Shown here piece by piece: positions 25,306 to 38,692 of a stretch of 64,000 nucleotides of DNA (its first letter is position 1; each line of letters starts with the position of its first letter). Under the pieces are notes generated by a model. That model made no database searches and was not told the origin of the DNA. It was given only the letters and a program-made list of their open reading frames with translations. The position numbers were made by a program, and so were the translations under genes. Source of the DNA: Pseudoscleropodium purum (Eukaryota; Streptophyta; Bryopsida; Hypnales; Brachytheciaceae); NCBI GenBank assembly GCA_963969395.1, contig OZ017804.1, positions 14,384,001 to 14,448,000 of the forward strand. The letters run 5' to 3'.

Positions 25306-25481
25306 CGTGTTGTTCTCCTCGGACTGAGTTCTGCAGCATAGGAATGCTTCCACGCCATTTGGCATCGAAAGGAAGGAAGGAAACCATCGTTGGGAAGAGG
25401 CTGCGAAGAAGAATTACGGCATGAGAGAGGAGGAGAATCGGAGTAAGCAGAATTGGAAGGATTGCGACCGGGAGGAGACAT
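25306..25481 (-). CDS. Candidate 5' exon of the trihelix gene (unresolved)
   Basis: A GC-richer open segment starts at an ATG (25481-25479; MSPPGRNPSNSAYSD...) and runs Ser/Pro-rich to a good donor, ACG|GTGAGA at 25306/25305. Composition and position suit the variable N-terminus of GT-1-like proteins. However it ends in phase 2, whereas the clearest acceptor of the next exon (CCACCAG at 24160) needs phase 0. So either a small exon lies between them, a different acceptor is used, or this segment is untranslated leader. Confidence 0.35.
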
Positions 25482-25838
25482 TATTATGTGGACATTCTGC
25501 TTGGAAGTGGCGATGCAGAGGCTCGAAGGGGGCTCTCTTTGCAAGGCTGGGCGAGTTTTCTTTCTCTCTCGATCTGCCCGTCTGCCCGGGTTTAGGATGT
25601 TTGATGTCTTGGTGGTTTCGTAGATCATGGATGGGATTTGGTGGATTCAGAGATCTACCGCCTTTGGACATGACTCCTATGGTAGAGTAACATGGCTAGG
25701 TTGACTATATTATATTAGAGAGGTTATTACATTAGGGAGGGTTGTTGCATTAATGATGTTTGCATGTAGCCCATGATGTATATGCGATGAGGTAATTAAT
25801 ATTATCTTAAAGAGGATATTATTTTAGAGGATATCACT
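25482..25838. other. Upstream flank of the trihelix gene
   Basis: GC-richer DNA to about 25690, then AT-rich. Probably promoter or leader of the minus-strand trihelix gene; no clear TATA box was fixed. Both strands contain short open frames that are not supported as genes. Confidence 0.35.
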
Positions 25839-26417
25839 TTAATCCCTAAATGTTTAAAGTCTTTTTCAAAATTGATGACTTGAGAAAAAATCATCCTAAA
25901 GTACTATTTGGAAAAGTATTTTAGAATTGATATACAAATAAAAGTTGTAGATTTTGAATTTTACATTCCATCTGTACAATTAGGTCCATGGATGCTATCA
26001 CCAATTTTTATTTACTTTTAAATTTTGAAAGGGAAATTTCAAAATTCCTACTAAATTCAATTACAAGCAAAATATTATCATTTTTTGAATAAAATTTCTT
26101 GGAATGGATTTGAAACGAGGTTCTCTTGACATGAAAATTTAAAAAAAAATTGTATTCTTCAAATCTATTATGTCAATTTTGCTAGAGTCAATGTAGTTTT
26201 GACTTGGTCAACCACTTGACATACTTCCACATTTGTAATTTAAAAAAAAAAATATGTATTCTAGTAACACCAAATCCAACCATTAGATAGAACAACAACT
26301 TGATAATGGATCTTACAAATTATGATGGTTTTCATCCAAGCAATAATGAGAAAAAAACATGAATTTCAATATTCATGATTGTTCAAAAATTGGGACATGA
26401 GAGTGCTAAAGGGTTAA
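25839..26417 (+). mobile_element. TTAA-flanked non-autonomous element, family P, copy 2
   Basis: Begins TTAA-TCCCTAAATG and ends GCTAAAGGG-TTAA, 579 bp. Closely related to 50939-51500 (shared 'gtattctagtaacaccaaat', 'ggtcaaccacttgac', 'catccaagcaataat') and to 18173-18867 in inverse. No coding capacity. Confidence 0.8.
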
Positions 26418-28701
26418 GTCCTAAGGTAGAAACACCTAAATCCTCCATTTTTTTCATTATTCACAAATTCCATTATTAGACTAATAAAAAAATTGGCAAA
26501 GGTGGGTGAGATTGTTTTCATTGTGCTATCCTATTGCCCACTTTTGGAACGGTTTGAAGAGTTGGTGTTTTCATAGATCATGGATTATAGAATTGGGTGG
26601 ATTTTAAGATCTAGGGACCTTACACATATTAAATCCAATATAAAAGCTTTGCTATTACCAACCTCTAAAGTAGATGTCAACACCTAAAATTGACACTTTT
26701 CTTACCATGTCCAAATTTTATTATTTGACTAATAACCAAATTATGTTTTAATTGGAAAATGAAAAGAGATTTCAATGCACCAAAAAATGCATCATCTATA
26801 TGTTGTATACAAATGTTGTGAGAAATCAAAGTTGTTTTGGGTAGATGTTCTAAGATCTTTTTTGTAACAATAGGTACATATTGACTATGGAAACATACAT
26901 AATGTGATCATCTACCTACTTTAAGGCACTTCGTGCATTTGGTTGTCTTTATCTTTATAAGTTCCTAAATGCAACTTTTTGGAAGGGAGGAGAATGTAGA
27001 TTTGAAGCATTTTAAGCAAAATAAATTGTGACTAAAATCTAAGAATGTAGACATGTGATTTTTATTTTTGCAAGTATTTTTTTTTGCCATCACTACTCAA
27101 ATAGAATCAAAACCTCGTATCATGATAATGAAGTATTGAGTGACCACACCAATTACATCACTCGAAAAATAAACAAGAATCACTTTATCAATATACTTGG
27201 GTGTACATTTGTTTCCTATAACCCTTGTAGTAACATCTTAACTCTTGAAAGATATAGGAGCCCCTTTTGGCTTCATATTTGTTTAGTATAGTTTTGAAAT
27301 GTTAAAATGGAGATTTTAATGTGAATGTTCAAATATTTAATAATTAGAGCCAAAACATGCTATTTTCTTCATTCAATCTATTGATATGAAGATTTTTTAT
27401 ATGTGATTTTATACTTTTCACAATATGACCAATTCAAATATAAGCAATTTGAAATTAGTCCTTAAAAAAATTAAAGGCATTTATAATTCACTCAATAGAT
27501 GTCAAGTCTATTAGAGATAAAATAGAAGTTGAAAATTTACGGATTATGGAAGCTAGTGTTACTTAGAGGGGTGTGGATTGAGTTTCTTCAATAGAAGGGA
27601 GTATTATTAACTAAACCATAGGAGGCATGAGAAGTTGGAGTTAGGTTGAGAAGTTTTCAACCATTAGGTACAATCTTGGTAGGGAGCAACAATAAACAAA
27701 GTGGTACAAATTTTAACACAATGAAGGGATATGGTGGAATTGAGTTTGGTTGTGCTACCATCAATTCAAATAATTTGTAACTAAAATGTACTTAAGTTTA
27801 TCAACCCAACCCTATATGCAACTCTCATTTATGTGTAGCATCCCTTTGAATGCATTTGTTTGGATCTACCTTTGCACTAATCAATATTGTGTATTATTCA
27901 TATAAAATTTGAAACCATATTTTCTATAATTCCATCCATTAGAGGATTTCTGGACTCAAAGAGGGCCACTTCAAGTAGGTGCATTGAGAACTGCCTTCCC
28001 TTGTAGTTTTAGGGAATGGCTATTCCCGACAAAAAAAAATTTTAAATAAAAAAAAAAAAAAAAAATTTACTCTTGAAATGCAGAAAAAAAAAAAAATTAA
28101 TTAAGTAATTTTCAGATGTGGCAATTGCCATGCCATGTCAGCAAGTTGCGGTGGCCCCTTGTGCGAACCCACTACCCTCCTGGGAGTGAAAAAATCCTCT
28201 AATATAAATTGATTGTAGATTGAATATTATTTCATGACTATTAAAAATAATGACATGAATGCAATGAAAGAGACCTCAACTAATAGTGTTCTTTGAGCTC
28301 TATAAAAATTTACACCAAAAAACACCAAGTTCTATATAAAAAATTACACCAAACGGTTGAAACATTGCTTGAAAATCATTGACATGAATCAAATCACCAT
28401 GCAACCAACTACCAATTTTTCTACTGTCTTTCTATTTTTGTTTAGTGGTGTTTGGACATGTGATGCATTACAAAATTTTCAAAATTAAAAGATAATTTCA
28501 TTCAATTTTTTAATTCATAAAAACTTTGAAACTCAGTAATTTCCACAACTCCAAAATTATGGTCAAAACACTCTGTGAGAGTTGGAAGGCTCGGTTACAT
28601 AATGCCAAGATCCGCAGAAGGCAACAAAGACCAGTCACATTGGTGCAATATTCATACTCATAGAAGGAAACGATAAATGTAGAAAGTGCCAAATATGACC
28701 G
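26418..28701. other. AT-rich intergenic DNA with decayed mobile sequence
   Basis: No intact gene. A frame near 26920-26995 reads FKALRAFGCLYLYKFLNA, reminiscent of the region between integrase and reverse transcriptase in Copia polyproteins (HLRVFGC type). It is too short to be sure. A-rich tracts lie at 28027-28068 and 28083-28096, and the text after the first ('ctcttgaaatgcag') resembles the end of the window near 63960. Confidence 0.35.
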
Positions 28702-29296
28702 CAAGAGTCAGTACGAAAATCCTAAATGGTGTCCAAAGCGTACTCACACCTTATCTAGATCATTTATTGGGAACGTCTCTTCCGCAAGTTCTCCACATGA
28801 GATAGTCCCAAAATAGTCTTCACTTCCACCAAGTATTTGAAGCAAGTCTCTGCACATTGTAAGGAAGTTTTAGGCCCTTGTAAACTAATACATTAATAGC
28901 GTACCTAAGTAGACAATAATACTGAAGATCCATATCCACATACGACCTTCAATCTCACAAGCACAAGCCCTAGGAAGCTCCATATCCGGATTTGAATACC
29001 ACCGCCTTGCATCAACATCAAGAGGGCTGAATGTTCTTGGAACAAGAAGCCCAAAGGAAAACCTGAGATTCAATACAACGTTGAGTCCATATGAACAAGT
29101 TCATATCGTTTCTCCCGTTTAGAATACAGAGGTCGTGGACACTTGGCTTGCTAATGAGTTCGTGCCACGCCTTGCAGGCCAAGCGCATCCTGCACAAAAT
29201 GGGCACAGCTAAGAAAGAAAGCTTGAGCTCAGTAATCTCCACCGGAAGCTTGGAGTCACAGAGGCCATTCCTTGAATCCATAGCATGCGTTGGCAT
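28702..29296 (-). pseudogene. F-box gene fragment with a frameshift
   Basis: From the ATG at 29296 the frame gives SKLPVEITELKLSFLAVPIL followed by RMRLACKAWHELISKPSV, matching the F-box pattern (LPxEI...CKxWxxLISxP, about residues 15-55). That frame ends at 29018. The overlapping +1 frame continues more naturally with SFGLLVPRTFSPLDVDARRWY, typical of the segment after the F-box in plant F-box/kelch proteins. This implies a one-base shift near 29070. A donor (TTAG|GTACGC) near 28905 and an open segment at about 28735-28845 (DLLQILGGSEDYFG...) may be a further exon. The kelch part is absent. F-box proteins recruit substrates to SCF ubiquitin ligases, but this copy is probably dead. Confidence 0.5.
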
Positions 29297-30310
29297 TTTC
29301 CAATTTAGACAACTGTATCAACTCACCTAATTCAACCACAACCGAGAGAGCAATGAAATTGGAAAGCATTCAATTTTTACAAAGTGTTCATGATGTGTAC
29401 AAAGATCCTGCCCTAAAAGCATCCAAATGCGTAAAACTGTCAAAAGCAGCAAGGATCTTAATTTGTACACAACTTTATCCTATATATACAAGACAAGTAA
29501 AGGAACAAGAAAGTTAAAAATCGAATTCTCAGTTAATTAGAGGTCGAGCACGAATTAACTTAGAACCAAAACCTCAGAACTCCTAAACATGTTAGAACTC
29601 AAGCTGTAAATTAGTTAAGTTGCGCTATAACATTCCGTTTAGTTCTATGAGATTCTATAACTTTCATGAATTCTACATCTTCTAATTGTCTATTTATCCT
29701 TCCAAAGATTAGAGTTACTTATTCACACATGCATAAGGTATTCTTTAACCCGCATACTGCAGTTTCAACATTCAATACCAACTGCAATTGTCAAAAGAAC
29801 CCTTCACTTCCTATCTTGGACCGTTCAGTCAAAGAATGTGCATACCTGCTTTCGTAGAAGCATTTTTTTTTATAAAGGAGCTCGCTTCCCTCGGCACAGC
29901 AATAGCATGGTCTAGTGCACAGAGAAAATTGTAAAAGGAAGACTTTTCTTAGACATAATTTTGGTCACGTCAAAAAAGTAATATATTTTGATCCACCATA
30001 ACCAACAACTAGTTACAGAACTATACTAGTTTTCAAGATGCGCAAGTAAAGCCCAACATTTATGCAAGATAAGTGTAGTGTTCATTTGCGAGTGCACGGG
30101 TCAAGGAGAGTGTTACTAAAGGAGTGGAGGAATTTGATAGGTACCGGATGTAACAGCAGAGCAATGCCTCGCCGCTCTTCTGGTACGGAGAAAGTGCTGC
30201 CAAATTTCAAAGCTTCGTTTCACTTTCATTCCGTCATCACTGGGATGGGGTCTTTTGTGCTGTAGACTCCAAGCGCGGTATCCATGTTTCCATGCACGGA
30301 GCTGCCTCGG
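29297..30310. other. Intergenic / 3' flank of the coiled-coil gene
   Basis: No gene recognised. The part next to 30310 probably includes the 3' untranslated region of the minus-strand coiled-coil gene. Small plus-strand open frames at 29290-29517, 29666-29857 and 30062-30265 show no domain. Confidence 0.4.
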
Positions 30311-33300
30311 CTATGATTGAACAGCAATGGCGTCGCCTCGTTTATCGGATTGCCCCACACTCGCTGCACCTGCTCTGCGACTTACATTCACATGGATCCG
30401 GCCAGCCTCGAGACGAATATTGGTCCTCTGCAAGTTTTTGGCACGCTGGTCCACTGACATATATGGGCCTGTTCGTTCTGCCACAGTAAGTGCCTGTCCT
30501 GGAAATCGATCTTCTTTGAAAGACAAGGATTCTCGTGGATACGACTTCAGCCAGTTATCGTCTCTAGGGGGACTCCCTCCTTGGCTAGTCATCCCAGGCT
30601 CTAACTCTGCTTCTAATTCCTTGGCTCGATCAGCTCGCTCTCTTGTCTCAGCTTTGCGCAGCTCAGAGTTTTGATTCCCTTCGTCCACATTGCGTCTTCC
30701 TCTCACGCCAATCCGTTTCTCTCTAGCGATTCCCGCCTTGGATCGGCTTGTAGGGCCACCAGAGCGTCGTACAGGGGATGGAGGACCTTTGCTGGAATTC
30801 CATGCAGGGTTCTCATTTAGCCGCGGTGGAGGTGATTGACTGCGACTCTCTAGTCTCTGGGTTGCGACTCTCCTTAATGGGGGCGAGAGGCTTCGTCCCC
30901 GGGGGGCTCTGGTGTTGTCGTTGTTGCAATTGTCAGCTGTCAGCTGCGGCCAGTTTGTACCCGAGTTGGAATTCTTAGTCGTTGTAAGCATACGAAAAAC
31001 TTTAACAAGCTCAGCTCCTAGTGCCCCGCATTTGTTCTCTGCCAGTGCGGCACCCTCAAGGGCTGATTGTACGCCCATAGAGACACGCTCCACCTTGTTG
31101 TCCAGTAGCCTACTCAGAACCGAGAGATTTGGATTAATCGTTAGAAGTTTAATCGTGTTACCTTTGTTTCTAGTGCATCAGATTTTTCACTTAATCCCCC
31201 AAAGGCCGAGTATTTATGGTTCTAAGATGCCCATTTTGATCGGTCATATAGTGAAAAACGTAATATCTAATTGGGCCAAATTTATATTATCACTAGAACT
31301 AGCGAAGTACATTGCGTGATTTGGTCAACGAGAAAATAAAATTGAACAAAAGAATTGCACGTATGACCTACTTAAAACAGCGTTCAACTTCTTGGTCCTT
31401 AAGGGGTTCATGTTGTGGCTTGAAAAAACTTACTGCAGATTACTGAACGTTGCAGACGCTACGTGCTCCACACGATTTTCCAAACCAATCACACGAGCAC
31501 CGGTAACTGGCTCTTGGTCGCTTAAGATACCATTCTGCTCCAAGATGACCATTTTCCTGCGAAAGATGAGTTTCGAGACATCAGCTGACGTCAAAGAAGA
31601 TAGCTTCTCATCTGTTCCAAAATGATGTGTTCATAGATCCTAGGACACACCAAGAGCTAGGACTTTATAAAAACGGAAGATTTTTTTCAAGTCACAATGC
31701 TCATTATCTTTTAGGCAGAATCGTGTCACATTCGCTGAGGTTCGGAATGTAACCTCAGTAATGCTTCAACGTTTCCTGTCAAAGAACCAATTTTGGCTTT
31801 CTCCGACTGTCCTCCATTCTGGATGTCACCTATTGTGCATTCCACAACCGCAATACGAGATTCCACCTCAGCAATTGCCTGCGCACAGAAACATTATTAG
31901 CAATTGATTAACTCACTGTACTATACAAAGGAGTATGGAAAAGCCGTAGCGTCTCTAAGATAGCCGCTGTAGTTTTTCGGAACGCCAGATACGCTAATAG
32001 CACGATAGCATCGATATCCTTCACGAAGACACGACTTATATACTAGGTATAAGTGAACCTAGCATAGGTCAATTGCACCTGGCAATGGCTATGGTCGTGA
32101 TTCTCAACACGGTCCTGGAGGTCTCTGAGATCTCTTCCAAGTTCTTGTAAACTGGCATTGGAATGGGCCAACTCTTTCAAGCTTTCTGTTTTGGTCTCAG
32201 CTAGTCGAGAGTTGATTTCGGAAAGACCCTTATCGCAAGCGAAACCCTCAACTCTCTCCTCCAAATGCTCCACCTTGCAGGATATGTTATCTACAATTCG
32301 GGCTGCTGCGTCATATTGAGGAAGAAACAGGCTGACAGTTTTCTCAAGCGTACAGGTATTCGACCGTACTTCTCCGACAGAGAGGACAAGGTCAGTCTGA
32401 ATACCCTCGAACCTCTTCAATCTTTTACGCAATTCCGTTTGTTCTGAGGAGGTTTCATTCACTCTTTCCTCCACAGTTCGAACAACCTGAGATGGATTTG
32501 TCTAATAGGTCAACTTTCAACTATCAAACTTGAGATGATAAGAGGAGAATATCTCAGAGATACTACCTGTAAGCACGGCAACGACTGAGAACTCACGTGG
32601 CATATGCTATACCCTAAAAACCTAGATGACAGAAAAATGAAAACACCCAATGGATAAGAAACGCATTCAATTCTCTTAATGCATGGGTCTAAATCCATTC
32701 AGCTTAAAGTTCTTGCGGGACGATGAATAGTGTAGACATTGACCTGATTCAGCTGATTCATGTTAGCTGCCCAATCCTTTTCGTTTCGCTCATTCTCGTG
32801 CTGCTTAAGTCGTTTCTTCTCGTCACGGTAGTTGTTTGTCGAGTCTTGCAGATGTTCAACAGTTGCCATCAGACTGCTCAGTTTCTCTTCTGTCTGTACC
32901 AAGGATATCAAAAGATTGGCTGACACTATCTCAGAATCGTTACTTTCAACGAGAAAGACAGAATATTCGAATGGAAGAGGATGGAAAATAAACAACTAGA
33001 AAACGTGCCGGAGATCTAAGGACGGATTGAACCACTTCATTCTCAAATTGAAAATTGTAGATAGATAACCTTTAAGACATAGCTTTCTAGGTCGACAGGG
33101 GTAGAAAGGCCCGACAGTTGCTCATTGCCCAGTAACCCTTCCGCTATTTCTTTTGCTTTGTCGACCTCTTCATTCATTGTGTGTTTCCAGGTAGCGATGG
33201 CAACTTCCAGTTCTTCGCTGATACGGTCTTGCACTTCCTGACTATGTTGGGAGCCAAGTCCACGCTCATGCTCCAGCTCCTCCTGAACGATGTAGTTTTA

Positions 33301-36300
33301 GTTCAGTTGGTTCGATATGGTATGGACCATTTCACAAAAATGTTATACATAATTGCAAATCTCGTCATTGAAAAACAGGGTACTTGTTAGGACCTGTAGT
33401 TGCATGTTGATGTGACGCGCTTTGGCCATCTCCACGTTAAAAGAGCCTAGGATCTCACCGAGCAGCTCTCCTGCCTTGATTGCAGACGAGGTGGCTTCAG
33501 CGGCGGCTTGCGATGCCGTGTCTCGTTCTTTTTGAACAACCACCATGGCCGTCAGCAGTTTCGGACTCTCTTTCTCTAAGTAATCCTGCAATTCGTGGCT
33601 CTTTAGCCTCACTTCTTGGAAAGCAGCAAGTGCAGCCTCTTTCTCCTTCAGTACCGCCTCGCTTACCAGCCGTGCCTCGGATGCCGCAGCAATTGCCACA
33701 TCCTTCTCAGTTGCCAATTTCTCCTGTATGCATTTAGGGTAGGTTAGAACTAGACCTAGCAAATGCACTCCGGTGGTCTTCGGATGGTGTTCTCAGTTTC
33801 TAATTCTAGAAAGTCACCCACTAAGGCATATTATGCTGTTCCAGTCGGTGCCTCAGGTGGAAAAATGTTACAACCAAAAACGATGAAAATTCTGAAGAAC
33901 AACTCCGGACCTGGAGCTGCATGCTTTCATGCCGTGCATTGGATACTTCACTTCCAATGGATACCAACATGTCAGTTAGTATCTCTCTTGCTTTAGTCGC
34001 TGAGGAAGAGGCTTCGGCTGCTGCTTGCGCAGCTACCTCTTTCTGTCCTACAGCAGCTAATATGATTTGAGCTAAATCCTCAGCTCCAGTCTGCCACAAC
34101 CAGCCATCATGTTACTAGCGGCCTCAAACCCCGTGTTAACCACAATGCATATAAACATCACTTGTTTCTGAGTGCAACATCTCTCTGAGCGCAGTGAAGT
34201 GATAAAGCCAGGTGCGTACCTGCGTGTTATTTAACTCCGTTCTTAAGGCGTCCAAGTCACACTTGAGAGCATCTGTCATAAGGAGAACCTTTTCTCGGGC
34301 ACTATGCAACTGTTTTTGAATCTCCAGTTTCAACATATTCAACATCTCGCTTTTGTTGTTGGCATATGCATCCATAACTTTGCACCAAATCGAAGTACTC
34401 TCCTTCTCAAGCGTTTCCTTGAGAAGACCACGCTCAATGTCCACCATCTCCACGATGTCGGAGCGAAATTGGTCTAGCTCATCTAATAGCACCTGCTATC
34501 ATGTGAAATCTTAGAAATGAAGACTTGCATATCTGTCAGCAAATTTAGGCCTAAAGGAGTTCGTGGTCATGGTCACCGTCATTTAATGTTTCATTACCTG
34601 GCGTGGCAATAAGGTGCTGCCTTCCTCGCACGTTATCCCTTGATATGTGTTGAAGTCATTCCACTGGCTTTCAATCTCATCGACACGCTCGTTAAAGCCA
34701 AATTTGACATGCCCAAGATCTTGTCGAACTTCCTCCAAGCCACCCAAATAGAGTTGGGACAGGCTTTCGACCCTTTCCATGATCAAGAGACGCTCGCGAG
34801 CGCCTTCCACTAATGTCATCTCCTTCTCTCGCTCTAATTCTTCTGTCTCGTCTTGAACTTTCCCTAACCTTGTTCGCAGATCTCCCAATTCCACCTGACA
34901 GGGCCCAACAGAGTATTCAGGAAGGATGGTCAGTCGTGCCCTCAATGGGCATTAGCTGAGTGTTGCCTTGATTACTCATATTTTACAACTACGGAGTTTA
35001 ATTGAGCAGGCACCTTCAAGATCTTCTCAATATTCTTCAGTCCTTGAATCTCCAATTTCATGTCATTTCCGTCGTTTTTAAGCTTCTCCACGGCTTGCCT
35101 TAGGTCTTCTTTGTCAGTTTCAGAACTCACCTACACACAATCTTACGAAGGCATCATACATAACCTCCCAATGCTCGGCAAGCACGAATATTATACGCCC
35201 CTACACTCTAATATGCTGCTGCTCGGAGAGATGGCTGACCTGGACACCGTCAGCCTTGAGAGATTGCAATTGTTTGCGCAGTAGACCATTCTCTGCCTGT
35301 TCGCGGCTCGAGTGTTCCTGTACCTTTTTGGTGAAGAACGTGAGGTGTTCAACGTGACCTGCTATGTCCTCCCTGCTCTTAATCAAGGAATCCATCTCGT
35401 TCCATAGAAGGTGCATCTCATCCTTCATTTCTGCCAAGTGCTGTGCCTTGAGCTGCTTTTCTATCCTCTCTTCCACCATCACCTGCACCTGAGATTGAAT
35501 ACCACAGATTCAACTCCACCTTAACTATTTAGTAAAAAGAAACAAACTCAGCGCACACTGCCATACGCGAATCAATATAACAATTATCTGTTTGCCTCAT
35601 TCAAACCTAACTTCTAAGGGGGATGAATTGCAACGACAAGGAAACCTGTTCTCTTTCTCGTAGTAAGAGCTTCTCAGTGTCAGCCATAAATTCCGACAAC
35701 TTCATTTTGAGTTCGTTCTTGAAATTGTGCTTTGCAGCAATAATATCCTCATCGGCCTCCTTCATGCTCTCCAGATCCTTCTCCAGGCGATCAACACGTC
35801 CCCGCCATCCTTCGCCCTCAACCTCAATCCGGATCTTCACCCCCTCCACGGAACCTTTCAACTCCCCAAGCACCCTCTGTAAGTGCGCGATTTTTTCATC
35901 GTTTGCGTCGTGTTGTATAGTCTGCAAAAGCTCAGGTGCACGTGCATTGTGTTAGAGGCTAGTATGTTCTAAACAAAAATATTCAATCTTGAAGCTCTAA
36001 TACTTTGTTTCGCTTGAAAAGGTACATGAGATTAGGGCTCAGACATCCCCACCTCGTAAATACTGCGACTTAAAGCTCGTACCCTCGATTCATCGGGGGG
36101 ATAGTAAAGAGCTTGCTGATCCTGCAACTTTCCTCCATCTCGTGCATAGCTGCCCGCAACCATGGTGCCACTGCCCGGACTCGTCCGAACCATCGCAACC
36201 GAACTCGAGTCCGACTTGGGTACGCTATTGTGGTAAACTTGTGACTTCAACCGCTTGCCGGGGTGCGAGGGTGGCGGATGTCGATGACTCCCTTTGGGGC

Positions 36301-38692
36301 TGCCAGTAGAGGAACTCGAGGGCAGCAGGATCGCAGGAGTAGATGCTCCTGGCGATGATGCTGAGAGACTTAGCTCTCGCCGCTCGCTGGAGTCTATCCT
36401 GGAAACCTTCAACTCAGCGTCCCCGTTCTCAGCACCAGATTTATGCTCCAAGACCTCGATTCGGTGTTGGCTGGTACTGTTACCAGCTGCATTCTTGAGT
36501 CGGGATTCTCTTAGCTTCTGAATGTAATGGGACAGAGGGAGAGAGGACTGAGAAGAGGTACCCGATGAGCCTGAATTCGATGCACTTTCCGCCACCATTT
36601 TTATTTTTTTATTTGCCAGCCCGACTCTCACAACCGATGGTGTTGACGGGTCCGTGTAATCTCCATTTATGAGCCTGGTCATGGTCCTGTCGAGAGACTC
36701 CAGCGATGTCCGCTCCAAATCTGGTTGATCAATTGATCGACCAACTCTGTGCACCTCACAAAGCTCTTCGGATTCGTCCTCTTCATGAATTTGGGTGCTG
36801 TTGCGCCATATGTCGGCTTCATCCAGGTCTATTTCGCCCTCCAGTTGCCGTTGTAACCTTTCAGCCATGCTTTCCACTTCCTCTTCCCTCATTCTTGTGT
36901 CCTCCGCTTTCTCTTTCAGCATCCTCATCTGGTGCCGGAAACGTTCACAATTTTCCTTAACTCCGCTGCGCTGAACACCTGACGATGGCGAGGTAACCTT
37001 GACAACTCTCGTGGGTGCTCTCCGAACTGGTGCCGATGCTGGCCTACTCTCCACGGACCTTCTTGATCCTTCAGTAACCCTTAACCCTTGTGCGGCTGTT
37101 CCAGTCGCATCCATCGACTCATCCAAGCTCCGTTCTCCCCTCACATATCCTCCTTTCCATTCCTGGACGGCACGAGCCGGCGTGTGCCGTCGGAGTTCTT
37201 CACCTTGATCGTGGTCACGCTGCCTCCTCTCTGATTCTAAGCTATCTTCGCCATGGTCTCCCTCATTTGAGCTGCGACGTTGCACTCTCGCCTTTTCGTT
37301 TCGACTCGGCACCGGTATCCATGTAATTAATTCTTCCTCATCTTCTCGGTTTGTCTTCACCATAGCTCCGTAGCTGTCTGTCACCGTATCTTCAGAACCA
37401 TTTTTCAGAATTCCTCTGACCCAGGGTCCTCCTGAGGCACGATGGTTAGCAAGCTTCGAAGTGGAAGCTGGTCTGGCCGAACTTGATGAGGAAGCACCAC
37501 CTCGATTCTTGACTCCATTATCGGCACTGTCTCGCATACCTCGATTCGAGCTGTTCAAGCGTTGAGAACAATCCTCATCTAATGTCCTTACTTTGACCGA
37601 AGTTGTCGTCAGAGTTTTCAATGCAGTGCTCCCCCGGCCCGACGGAGGCATAGAAGGTCCTGCTCCTCCTCTAATGCGAGATGAATCTCGACTCCTTGGA
37701 ATCGGTCGGAATGATGCAATTTCGCCTGAGTAGCAAGTTGGATTTAAATTTATCCTCAGAATGGCTAACTATGCAATTATGTTGACGCGAGAAATATTTG
37801 TTAACTTTGGAACTGCAGTTTACCACCTTACAGGAGTCTCATTTAACATCGTCAATGCGATTGCAAGAATGCCATAGCTTCCTCCACATGACTGTAAGGA
37901 AAAATTTACGTATTTTATGTTCTAGGTCACGACAATGTCACTTCGTCCACTGTTGAGAAATTCGGTTGCTTTCACCTTAATGAAGAACGTTAACGGCACT
38001 CTCCAGAGCAGAAACTTACCTGGTGCAGGGTTGTGAACACCATGCGCGGACGACGGCCTGGGAATGTCGAACTTTCCAGCAGGTGCGCGCGTGGGCGAGG
38101 CCTTGGACTCTGCGGGTGGCGCAACTGCGCCTCGCTTGAGCCTTTGAATCAAAGAGACAGGTTTCGCCGTCTTGGAAACACCGTAGGTATCCGTCATCGT
38201 GATATCCCAGCGTTGCGGTCTCTGCTTCGGCACGGCTTCACTGATTCTCACACTCTTACCCGTTTTCAACATCACCTCAGATGAAAACTTCGACGGCGAA
38301 TTCAGTTTCGACCGCGGCGAGGTCACGCTCTTCGAGGCTGCAGATCGACTTGGATCTACCGGCTTCGAAGATGTTGGCCGTCCAGTTCCAGGCTTCAGTC
38401 CATTGGTAGTTGGCGATGGCTTGTCAACATGACTAGCATCCTCAAGCTCCCTAATTCTTTGCTTCGCCTCCGTAATATGCGTGTGCAAATCCACAGGCTG
38501 TATCTCTTGAATGTCCTTCCAGCCCCGGAATTGCGGGTGTGTGGGAATTGACGACGTTACTAACGAAGTGAACGCCTTCAGGTACTGCAGCTCCTCCTCC
38601 CCGAGATTCAGTTTCCGCGACTCTGCCACTTTCTGTAAGTACAACTGTGCATTGCGGCAGTAAAATGCTAATGGTAACACCCCGGCATCCAT
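30311..38692 (-). CDS. Large coiled-coil protein, ~1961 residues, 15 exons
   Basis: Fifteen exons were joined by GT-AG sites with one open frame of 5886 nt: 38692-38020, 37725-36053, 35921-35646, 35488-35240, 35130-35014, 34894-34598, 34492-34220, 34090-33911, 33723-33394, 33282-33070, 32893-32744, 32486-32079, 31878-31754, 31556-31434 and 31109-30311. The start is the ATG reading MDAGVLPLAFYCRNAQLYLQ, in strong context; the open frame upstream of it has only a GTG. Residues 1-90 look folded and helical. Residues 90-780 are Ser/Pro/Arg-rich and disordered. Residues 783-1700 (exons 3-14) are heptad-rich coiled coil. Residues 1700-1961 are again basic and Ser/Pro-rich, ending after GPYMSVDQRAKNLQ. 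No enzyme motif, membrane segment or signal peptide was seen. The shape suits a cytoskeletal or scaffold protein, but the family was not recognised. Two acceptors (exons 3 and 15) have in-frame alternatives. Confidence 0.88.

Noticed and set aside
36294..37326. Several plus-strand open frames of 69-84 residues
   Set aside because: They are antisense shadows of the GC-rich exon 2 of the coiled-coil gene.
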